Positions 13,401 to 18,229 of a DNA stretch of 18,229 nucleotides are shown one piece after another. Location of the stretch: positions 1-18,229 of the forward strand of contig JAFYMV010000257.1 of assembly GCA_017548225.1 (NCBI GenBank), read 5' to 3'. The notes beneath the pieces are model-generated. The model was not told the origin of the DNA. It made no database searches and was given only the letters and a program-made list of their open reading frames with translations. Each line of letters starts with the position of its first letter. Position 1 is the stretch's first letter. The DNA comes from Bacteroidaceae bacterium (GTDB lineage: Bacteria; Bacteroidota; Bacteroidia; Bacteroidales; Bacteroidaceae). A program made the translations under genes and the position numbers.

Positions 13401-14237
13401 GGTTATGGTATCGCCCTGTTGCTCGGCGGGTGTCTCTAATACAGGGAACTCTGCAGGAGCCCCTTCCATATCTTCGGTAAGGAAATAATAACCGTGTGTT
13501 GAATAGGGGTTGCGTGTATGAGAGAAGGTGTTGTCAGATTTCATAGTCCATTTCACTGAACCATTGGCATAGAAAAGCATACGGTCAGCTTCGCGCCAGA
13601 GGGGAACTTCGGCAAGGTCATCACGCCAACTATTAGTAGCGTTTTCTGATAATAGGTGCCCGCCATAACCGAACAGACGAACTTTATCGGGATTGTTAAA
13701 TCCCATAGATGCCAGTGCAGTATGCGTGAGCATGTGGATGCCGTTATCTTTTACGCGAATCTTCACCCAACGTCCTTCGGCGAGCACAGAATGGGGGGCA
13801 TATCGCTCTGTTTCCTCTGCCGCGCGTTGTTGTTTAGACTGCGCTTCACGAGTAACGTTTAGTGTAAACGAATGTATGCGCCAATATTGGCCGTCGCGCC
13901 AAATGATGGGAGAAAAAAAGATGTCTAGCTGACCGCGCTTGGCAGATATACCTTTGTGTACTTCTATCTTGGGCCATTCCGGAGCTCCCTCCGTTTGAGG
14001 TAGACATAAACGCGCAATCTCTGCTGTCGTGAGCGGCTTTAACTCTGGATATTCTATTGTAGCGCTATATGTGCCGGCACAATCATAACCAAGATCTATG
14101 CTATGCGTAAACGTGGGCATGACCGTATCTTGCGCATATGCAGCCCAGTCTATTTCAATCTCATGTTGGCCCCAACAAGGAGATAGAGAAAAAATTAATA
14201 TTGAAAATAGTATATGTCGTATTGTTCTCATAATCAT
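10485..14237 (-). CDS. porU: PorU, type IX secretion sortase (C25-type peptidase)
   Basis: PorU removes the C-terminal signal of type IX substrates at the outer membrane and attaches A-LPS. The 1250-residue product starts with signal peptide MIMRTIRHILFSILIFSLSP (likely cleavage at WGQ), followed by beta-rich domains. The gingipain-like peptidase region carries the catalytic His in NYSGHGG (H750) and Cys in VTVSCDITPF (C783), spaced 33 residues apart as in the family. The end has a CTD-like beta-sandwich (FDLAGRSLW ... GIYLYRVIV), typical of PorU, which keeps its own CTD. Length is slightly above the P. gingivalis protein (~1160). Start M1 or M3 is open (MIMRTIRH); both lie upstream of the signal core. 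It lies 63 bases after the FAH-family gene and 51 before porV, with no terminator between, so one operon. Confidence 0.96.
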   Translation of the reverse strand: MIMRTIRHILFSILIFSLSPCWGQHEIEIDWAAYAQDTVMPTFTHSIDLGYDCAGTYSATIEYPELKPLTTAEIARLCLPQTEGAPEWPKIEVHKGISAKRGQLDIFFSPIIWRDGQYWRIHSFTLNVTREAQSKQQRAAEETERYAPHSVLAEGRWVKIRVKDNGIHMLTHTALASMGFNNPDKVRLFGYGGHLLSENATNSWRDDLAEVPLWREADRMLFYANGSVKWTMKSDNTFSHTRNPYSTHGYYFLTEDMEGAPAEFPVLETPAEQQGDTITTTPAYTLHEVDDYAWIHAGRKLVESYDYINGAVRRYTLPTRNVSPSKKGTLYVSFTHNASEATNLSIAVGDSLIGTLRLGAVDTNCEATFSSSSYTIPINSTVNEQEITLTHNRPFGVSGRLDYLLFNYTSVIELGTPIYATSTSLNTYEVSSADEKAIVWCVTDASSPIRIPSTAKGNKVYFSAKGAKGDVYIAFNPRTPYPMPEMVGEVAKQDLHATEPVDYVIIIPTNGQYAIQAERLAEAHRQHRGLSVKVVRADELYNEFSSGTPDATAYRRYMKMLYDRATTADEAPKYLLLFGDGAWDNRMLTSTWKGKSPDDYLLCYEAENSYSTTSSHVVEDYFGFLDDDEGSNLKRDKVDVGVGRFPVTMVSQAREVVDKIIAYMGNADAGSWKNTVLMLGDDGDNNRHMDDAELVAQMIETEYPDYMVKRIYWDTFPMEKRSTGNSYPAVHKRLLELFKEGALMVNYSGHGGADVLSHELVLSRTDMAQVRSTHLPVWVTVSCDITPFDQSVLSFGEAAFLNASGGAIGLLTSTRTTYAEQNRRINYFFSKHLLARDENNQRLSLGDALRLAKCSLITTEDASLRDVSGNKLNYVLIGDPALVVGNANYHMVVDELNGSPASEDGDVMIKAGSQVTVKGHVEDIDGTHATNFSGLIYASVFDNIEEVVCRNNANVKDLTPFVYHERTKKFFVGSDSVRNGNFSFTFRIPMDINYSCESGLINLYAVDSTYTQEAMGSFDKFLLGGTEENLTNDGFGPSIKTYLNSASFVSGDKVNETPRLIAILEDADGINTAGGLGHNLVAIVDGEASMTYNLNEYYVSNAGGYTQGTISFLMPELPEGRHTLMLRAWDMMNNSSTTTIEFEVVKGLAPSLVQVLTMPDLANKGTTFILTHDRPENEMTVTIEVFDLAGRSLWNHNELVIAPDNNYTYTWNHRTSSGRLLDTGIYLYRVIVSSPTGRSESKAQRIFIRQ

Positions 14238-14300
14238 ATTAACGTAGGATTCGTTTTTTTATTGTACCTATATTTATATAGTGCTTGCTAAATGAAAGGG

Positions 14301-14921
14301 CTATTTTACGTTGAAAGATAATACTTGCTTGCCCTCAAGGAATCCTTCGATATGTTGTCCTATCTTCAAGGGACCTACACCAACGGGAGTTCCAGTAAAG
14401 ATAAGGTCCCCAGTCTTAAGCATAAAAAATTGACTTACATACGCCACCAACTCATCTATGCTGAAGAGCATGTCTGCTGTATGCCCTTGCTGTACGGTTT
14501 GGTCGTCGATGTTGAGGTGGAAGTGAATGTTTTGCATATGTGCGAAGCGCTCTACGGGTACAAACTCGCCCAATACGGCTGAACCATCAAAACCTTTGCA
14601 TAATTCCCACGGCAGTCCTTCCTTGCGGAAACGCTCTTGCATGTCGCGTGCGGTGATATCTACCCCCACTGTTACTGCATCGTAATAACGATGAGCGAAG
14701 CGTGGGGCAATGTTCTTTCCTAGTTTGCTGATACGTACCACTAGTTCTGCTTCATAGTCAAACCGCTCGGCAAAGTCAGGGATGAAAAAGGGCTTTCCCC
14801 CCTTTGATATTGCAGAATCGGGTTTCATGAATATTACAGGACTTTCAGGCTTTACCAGTATCCCACCATTCAGTTCTTTATTATGTTCGGCATAATTCAT
14901 GCCTACACAGATTATTTTCAT
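14301..14921 (-). CDS. Fumarylacetoacetate hydrolase family protein
   Basis: A 206-residue member of the FAH superfamily, which hydrolyses or decarboxylates acylpyruvate-like substrates (related: acylpyruvase, 2-hydroxyhepta-dienedioate isomerase); the exact substrate is not readable. Motifs include GMNYAEHNKEL near the start, KPDSAI, metal-binding DYEAEL (E57, E59) and DITARDMQ (D88), and TGTPVGVGP (177-184). Start chosen at MKIICVGMNY because the family begins there and because a perfect -7 box (14948-14955) lies inside the extra N-terminus that a longer frame from 14978 would give. First gene of the block with porU, porV and ispF. Confidence 0.92.
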   Translation of the reverse strand: MKIICVGMNYAEHNKELNGGILVKPESPVIFMKPDSAISKGGKPFFIPDFAERFDYEAELVVRISKLGKNIAPRFAHRYYDAVTVGVDITARDMQERFRKEGLPWELCKGFDGSAVLGEFVPVERFAHMQNIHFHLNIDDQTVQQGHTADMLFSIDELVAYVSQFFMLKTGDLIFTGTPVGVGPLKIGQHIEGFLEGKQVLSFNVK

Positions 14922-14947
14922 AAAATTGTTCGGTATGTTTTCCGATG

Positions 14948-14979
14948 CAAACTTACATAAAAACGCTGGAATAATCAAC
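14948..14979 (-). promoter_or_regulatory. Promoter of the FAH-porU-porV-ispF block
   Basis: Minus strand: TAAGTTTG (14955-14948) fits TAnnTTTG, and GTTG (14979-14976), one mismatch from TTTG, lies exactly 20 bases upstream. Transcription would begin near 14941, about 20 bases before the FAH start. It is the main candidate promoter for the whole block, as none of the downstream gaps shows one. Confidence 0.65.
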
Positions 14980-15195
14980 CGAAATCGGAATAATAGTGCA
15001 TTTAAAACTGACTATTAACGCATTACGCTGAAAACCTCGGAAATACGGGAAATGGCAATTTAGCAAAGAAACGCAAGATAATGAAATAGAACGGTTGCCA
15101 ATTCGTTACCCGAAAATGAGTGATATTTTTCTTTGTGTCGTCACGTTTCATAGTTCTGCATCATATTGCGTAGCAATGTATAACTCGCTGATACA
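14980..15195. other. Intergenic zone with the probable left end of the integrative element
   Basis: Between the core-block promoter and the integrase, AT-rich sequence with no credible gene; the frame reaching back to 15095 is treated as non-coding because the integrase promoter lies in it. ATTGC-GTA-GCAAT (15165-15177) is a palindrome 20 bases upstream of the integrase -7 box and could be an operator or core attachment site. The precise junction cannot be seen without the right end. Confidence 0.4.
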
Positions 15196-15203
15196 TAATT
15201 TTG
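15196..15203 (+). promoter_or_regulatory. -7 box of the integrase gene
   Basis: TAATTTTG matches TAnnTTTG; a start near 15210 leaves a 14-base leader before the ATG at 15224. This supports 15224, not the earlier in-frame ATG at 15095. No TTTG -33 box at standard distance. Confidence 0.5.
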
Positions 15204-15223
15204 TAACCAAAAAAGATTGGATT

Positions 15224-16444
15224 ATGCGAAGTACATTTAAGGTGCTGTTCTATGTGAACGGAAGCAAAGAGAAAAACGGTATTGTTCCCATTATGGGACG
15301 AGTAACAATCAACGGCTCTGTGGCTCAATTCAGTTGCAAACGTACCATTCCGAAAGAACTTTGGGATGTTAAAGGCAACCGAGCCAAAGGCAAGAGCAAG
15401 GAAGCAAGAGAAATCAATTTGGCTTTGGATAACATCAAGGCTCAAATCATCAAGCACTATCAACGCTTGTCGGATAGAGAAGCCTATGTAACAGCCGAAA
15501 TGGTACGCAATGCCTATCAAGGTATCGGAACGGAGTATGAAACCCTGCTCGGTGCATTTGATAAGGATAATGCCACATTCAAGAAGCGTGTAGGTACAGA
15601 CCGAACTATGTCAACCTATTCATCAAGAGTACGGGCGAGAAACCACGTTGCAGCGTTCATCAAGACGAACTATAAGCGTAACGATATGTCGATGATAGAA
15701 CTGACTCCCGACTTCATCAAGGAGTTTGCCGTATTCCTTGCAACCGATAGAGGTTTGCAGAATGGCAGTATATGGGCAAATTGTATGTGGCTCAAAGGTG
15801 TTGTTATGCGTGCCCACTATAATGGGTTGATGCCGAGAAACCCGTTTGCACAATTCCATATCAGCCCCAATGTCAAAGAGAGGGAGTTTCTGACCGAAGA
15901 TGAATTGAAAGCAGTAATGACGCACGAATTTACGGATAGCAAGTTAGCATATATCCGAGATTTGTTCGTGTTCGCAAGTTTCACAGCCTTGTCATTCGTG
16001 GATATTAAGGAACTGACCACCGATGATATTGTAGAGGTAAACGGAGAGAAGTGGATATTATCCAAGCGACACAAAACCAAAATTCCATTCCAAGTGAAAT
16101 TGCTTGATATTCCGTTGCAGATTATCAAACGATACGAACCATTCCAAGAGAACAAACTCGTATTCCCCAATCTGAACTATTGGAGCATCTGTAAACCATT
16201 GAAAAAGATGATAAAAGAGTGCGGAATAGATAAGGATATTTCATTCCATTGCTCAAGACATGGATTTGCTACCCTCGCCCTCAGTAAGGGTATGCCAATC
16301 GAGAGTGTAAGCCGAGTTTTGGGACATACGAACATTGTTACAACACAACTGTATGCAAAGATTACCACCGAGAAAATCGACAAGGATTTAACGATGTTTG
16401 GCAACCAACTTAATCAATCATTCGGCAACACAACAATGGCATAA
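15224..16444 (+). CDS. IntDOT-like tyrosine recombinase (integrase)
   Basis: The 406-residue product starts MRSTFKVLFYVNGSKEKNG, the usual opening of Bacteroidetes integrases. It has an N-terminal arm-binding part, a SAM-like core-binding region (about residues 110-210) and a C-terminal catalytic domain. Catalytic residues: K in SKRHKTKIPF, H342 and R345 in HCSRHGFATLAL, H368 in LGHTN, Y377 in TTQLYAKI. The first Arg is replaced by Ser (S257 in TALSFVDIKEL), as in IntDOT of CTnDOT, so it belongs to that subclass. It integrates and excises an element by site-specific strand exchange. A RhuM-like gene begins 3 bases after the stop. Confidence 0.95.
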   Translation: MRSTFKVLFYVNGSKEKNGIVPIMGRVTINGSVAQFSCKRTIPKELWDVKGNRAKGKSKEAREINLALDNIKAQIIKHYQRLSDREAYVTAEMVRNAYQGIGTEYETLLGAFDKDNATFKKRVGTDRTMSTYSSRVRARNHVAAFIKTNYKRNDMSMIELTPDFIKEFAVFLATDRGLQNGSIWANCMWLKGVVMRAHYNGLMPRNPFAQFHISPNVKEREFLTEDELKAVMTHEFTDSKLAYIRDLFVFASFTALSFVDIKELTTDDIVEVNGEKWILSKRHKTKIPFQVKLLDIPLQIIKRYEPFQENKLVFPNLNYWSICKPLKKMIKECGIDKDISFHCSRHGFATLALSKGMPIESVSRVLGHTNIVTTQLYAKITTEKIDKDLTMFGNQLNQSFGNTTMA

Positions 16445-16447
16445 GGT

Positions 16448-16810
16448 ATGGAACGGACAATTATAACAATCAATGAATCGGGCAATATGAACATTCCCAA
16501 TGGCAATGTATGGATGTCGTTCTCGGAACTTGTGGGGCTGTTCGATGTATCAGTGCCCACATTAAAGAATACAATCCGAGCCATATACAAAAGCGGAGTG
16601 GTAGCGGAACACACCCAACATTGTGAAGTGATACCATATACTTATTGGGCAACCCTATATAATATGGATATGATTGTCGCTATCGCTTTTCGCATCAACT
16701 CATACGGTGCTGAGAAGATACGGAATGAGGTGCTAAAGAGGATATACGGACGAAAAGAGAATGTATGTTATCTCTTTTCGCTTATCAATTCTCCAATGTG
16801 TATGTCGTAA
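16448..16810 (+). CDS. RhuM-like protein, coupled to the integrase
   Basis: 120 residues: N-terminal MERTIITINESGNMNIPNG, then a winged-helix-like stretch (WMSFSELVGLFDVSVPTLKNTIRAIYKSG, about 22-50), then YNMDMIVAIAFRINSYGAEKIRNEVLKR (about 71-98). The last stretch resembles the family-typical YNLDMIIAVGYRVNSKRA part of RhuM/virulence-protein and Fic-associated DNA-binding domains. It probably binds DNA and regulates the element, perhaps integration. The last ~20 residues (GRKENVCYLFSLINSPMCMS) are Cys/Leu-rich and not RhuM-like, which may indicate a truncated gene. It starts 3 bases after the integrase stop, so translation is likely coupled. Confidence 0.6.
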   Translation: MERTIITINESGNMNIPNGNVWMSFSELVGLFDVSVPTLKNTIRAIYKSGVVAEHTQHCEVIPYTYWATLYNMDMIVAIAFRINSYGAEKIRNEVLKRIYGRKENVCYLFSLINSPMCMS

Positions 16811-16817
16811 TACTGGC

Positions 16818-16913
16818 ATATCGGCAAGCTGAAAAGTCGGCAAGCCTGTATATCGGCTGATTAGTCAGCGAAGACAAGTCCGAAGATAGGTTCTCGACCT
16901 GTTTTCGGGCTTG
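16818..16913. repeat. Repeats and two hairpins downstream of the integrase-RhuM pair
   Basis: ATATCGGC repeats at 16818-16825 and 16850-16857, and TCGGCAAGC at 16821-16829 and 16837-16845. GCTGA/TCAGC with loop TTAG (16856-16869) is followed by a long imperfect hairpin: CAAG-T-CCGAA...AGGT / ACCT...TTCGG-G-CTTG (16875-16913). No T run follows in either direction, so a simple terminator is unlikely. Possible roles are protein-binding site, origin, oriT or RNA structure. Confidence 0.45.
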
Positions 16914-16944
16914 CCTTATACAGATATTCATGAACAAGGAATTA

Positions 16945-17529
16945 TCAGCCCCAAGTCGTTTTCTTGTCATCATCTGTTATTGGACGTATTACCTTGCAAG
17001 GATTACCAACAGCTACGGAATTATCAGGTATGTCCTTTACTACAATACTACCACCGCCAATAACGACATTACTACCAATGGTAACTCCTGGCATAACCTG
17101 CACCCCAGCGCCTATCCAGACATTATTGCCAATAGTAATAGGTAAGGCATATTCCAACCCCTTGTTGCGACGTTCAAAATCAATGGGATGTCCAGCTGTA
17201 TAAAATCCACAATTAGGTGCTACAAACACATTATCACCAAATGTAACGCGCGCTCCATCTAAAATCACCAAATTATGATTGGCAAAGAAATTTTCTCCTA
17301 TTACTATGTTGTAACCATAATCACACCAAAAAGGAGCCACTATACAAAATTCCCCTTTTGTACTACCAAGAATTTGTTTTACCATTTGTTTTTGTCCACT
17401 TTCATCAGACGGACACAATTGGTTGTATTTATAGCATAGTTTTTTTGCCTTCTTTCGCTCTTCCAATAATTCTTTATCATAATTAGCATCATAAAGCATT
17501 CCTGCAATCATTTTCTCTTTTTCGTTCAT
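16945..17529 (-). CDS. Hexapeptide sugar O-acetyltransferase (maltose/galactoside type)
   Basis: The 194-residue product has the Maa-type N-terminal helix-rich part (KEKMIAGMLYDANYDKELLEERKKAKKL) followed by left-handed beta-helix hexapeptide repeats (IVIGENF, ARVTFGDNV, ITIGNNVWIGAG, VTIGSNVVIGGGSIV). The catalytic His lies in YTAGHPID (H114). It transfers acetyl from acetyl-CoA to a sugar hydroxyl in the cytoplasm; family members include maltose, galactoside and NodL acetyltransferases, and the precise substrate is not readable. Start at MNEKEKMIAG chosen because a -7 box (17556-17563) overlaps the extra N-terminus of a longer frame from 17568. It lies inside the integrative element in the opposite orientation, so it is likely cargo. 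Confidence 0.85.
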   Translation of the reverse strand: MNEKEKMIAGMLYDANYDKELLEERKKAKKLCYKYNQLCPSDESGQKQMVKQILGSTKGEFCIVAPFWCDYGYNIVIGENFFANHNLVILDGARVTFGDNVFVAPNCGFYTAGHPIDFERRNKGLEYALPITIGNNVWIGAGVQVMPGVTIGSNVVIGGGSIVVKDIPDNSVAVGNPCKVIRPITDDDKKTTWG

Positions 17530-17555
17530 TTCTTGAGTCTTATTGGTTTGTGGTG

Positions 17556-17563
17556 CAAAAGTA
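17556..17563 (-). promoter_or_regulatory. -7 box of the acetyltransferase
   Basis: Minus strand reads TACTTTTG, a match to TAnnTTTG; a start near 17549 gives a leader of about 20 bases. No good -33 box is visible. Confidence 0.5.
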
Positions 17564-17692
17564 CTCAATTTATAATCAATTCGGTATAAAGCGCCCTGCC
17601 TTTATATGTATCCCCCTCATATTTTTCTTCCCATAGTACTTTATTCACTATTCTGCTATAATTTGCATAGCAACTTATCCGTCAATCACTTA

Positions 17693-17700
17693 TATTTTTG
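17693..17700 (+). promoter_or_regulatory. -7 box of the second primase-helicase gene
   Basis: TATTTTTG fits TAnnTTTG and lies 35 bases before the ATG at 17736. A TTTG upstream (about 17662-17665) is 27 bases away, longer than the usual 19-21, so only the -7 box is supported. Confidence 0.4.
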
Positions 17701-17735
17701 TAGCTGACATTTTTTCAATCCTAAACAAAGAAAAT

Positions 17736-18229
17736 ATGGAAGCCAACAAAGTAAAAACAAGCCATAAACCGCCATCAAATGGCAGTATGGTAAAAGAAGA
17801 ATTTATCCGAGTGGGAACAACGCTCTACAAGATTGTGGAGCAACCGAGACTGAGCGGTGGATATGTGAAGAAGCGTATCCCGTGGAACAATGAAACGCTC
17901 CGCCAAGACTATGGCAAGGACTACATCGGCAGCGTTCCCAAGTATGACGGATTCTGCACCGTACCCGAACACATCGGCTATCGCCCTGTAATCGGTAAGT
18001 TCCTTAACCTCTATGAGCCGATAGACCACCGACCACAAGAGGGTGATTTCCCCTCTATCCGTTCATTGGTGGAACATATCTTCGGTGAGCAATACGAGTT
18101 GGGGATGGACTATCTGCAACTGCTCTACCTGCAACCCATTCAGAAGTTGCCAATCCTGTTATTGGTATCGGAGGAACGCAATACAGGCAAGAGTACATTT
18201 CTTAATTTTCTGAAAGCCCTTTTTCAGAA
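17736..18229 (+). CDS. Primase-helicase (DUF5906-like), 3' end missing
   Basis: 164 residues are visible before the window ends. It begins MEANKVKTSHKPPSNGSMVK; residues about 22-100 contain YKIVEQPRLSGGYVKKRIPW and YDGFCTVPEHIGYRPVIG, and SEERNTGKSTFLNF (K152) is a Walker A P-loop. The layout matches the primase-helicase protein common in Bacteroidetes integrative elements, a phage-type SF3 helicase (DUF5906). It would drive replication of the element; a primase part, if any, is not shown here. An internal start at M18 (GSMVKEEF) is possible. It is separated from the acetyltransferase by a divergent promoter region (17530-17735). Confidence 0.75.
   Translation, partial: MEANKVKTSHKPPSNGSMVKEEFIRVGTTLYKIVEQPRLSGGYVKKRIPWNNETLRQDYGKDYIGSVPKYDGFCTVPEHIGYRPVIGKFLNLYEPIDHRPQEGDFPSIRSLVEHIFGEQYELGMDYLQLLYLQPIQKLPILLLVSEERNTGKSTFLNFLKALFQ

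Noticed and set aside
14980..15094. tRNA gene as integration target
   Set aside because: I see no cloverleaf or TTCGA-type arm in the AT-rich gap.
15095..15223. 43-residue N-terminal extension of the integrase
   Set aside because: A -7 box lies in it, and family members start at MRSTFKVLF.

Overview
The window looks like a chromosomal stretch from a Bacteroidales bacterium, close to Prevotella or Porphyromonas. Four things support this: type IX secretion genes porU and porV followed by ispF; a BspA-like leucine-rich-repeat protein; Bacteroidetes promoters with a TAnnTTTG -7 box, one with an exactly spaced TTTG 19 bases upstream; and Bacteroidetes-specific families (VirE_N/DUF3987 primase-helicase, HU-like DNA-binding protein, smalltalk peptide, IntDOT-type recombinase).

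Layout. Bases 1-2692 are accessory: the end of an unrecognised gene, a ~210 bp MITE-like element with GCGCACAGT-rich inverted ends, a secreted LRR protein on the minus strand, and an unrecognised 344-aa gene that ends at a strong terminator. Bases 2693-4633 hold a leader with several inverted repeats and four tightly packed small genes of unknown function (138, 59, 169 and 115 aa), closed by a terminator with a GAAA loop. Bases 4698-4895 are a dense run of hairpins just before a large gene with an AEP-primase-like VirE_N domain and a DUF3987 P-loop domain. Its coding frame carries REP-like palindromes and AT-rich repeat insertions that stay in frame. An HU-like protein and a 29-aa smalltalk peptide follow, then a bidirectional terminator.

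Bases 8188-8622 contain no protein gene but hold a well-formed promoter, about 90 transcribed bases and a terminator: a good small-RNA candidate. Bases 8623-14921 are a minus-strand core block transcribed as FAH-family hydrolase, porU, porV, ispF. porU is intact with its catalytic His and Cys; porV carries one frameshift near base 9545.

From about base 15000 to the right edge is the left part of an integrative element: an IntDOT-like tyrosine recombinase, a RhuM-like gene 3 bp behind it, a structured intergenic segment, a hexapeptide O-acetyltransferase on the minus strand, and the start of a second, unrelated primase-helicase. The right end lies outside the window.

The least explained parts are the four-gene orphan operon, the structured region before the VirE_N/DUF3987 gene, and the small-RNA candidate. 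The window suggests two DNA-replication-type modules (4922-8187 and 15224-18229) flanking a secretion/isoprenoid core block. No rRNA, tRNA or CRISPR array was seen.
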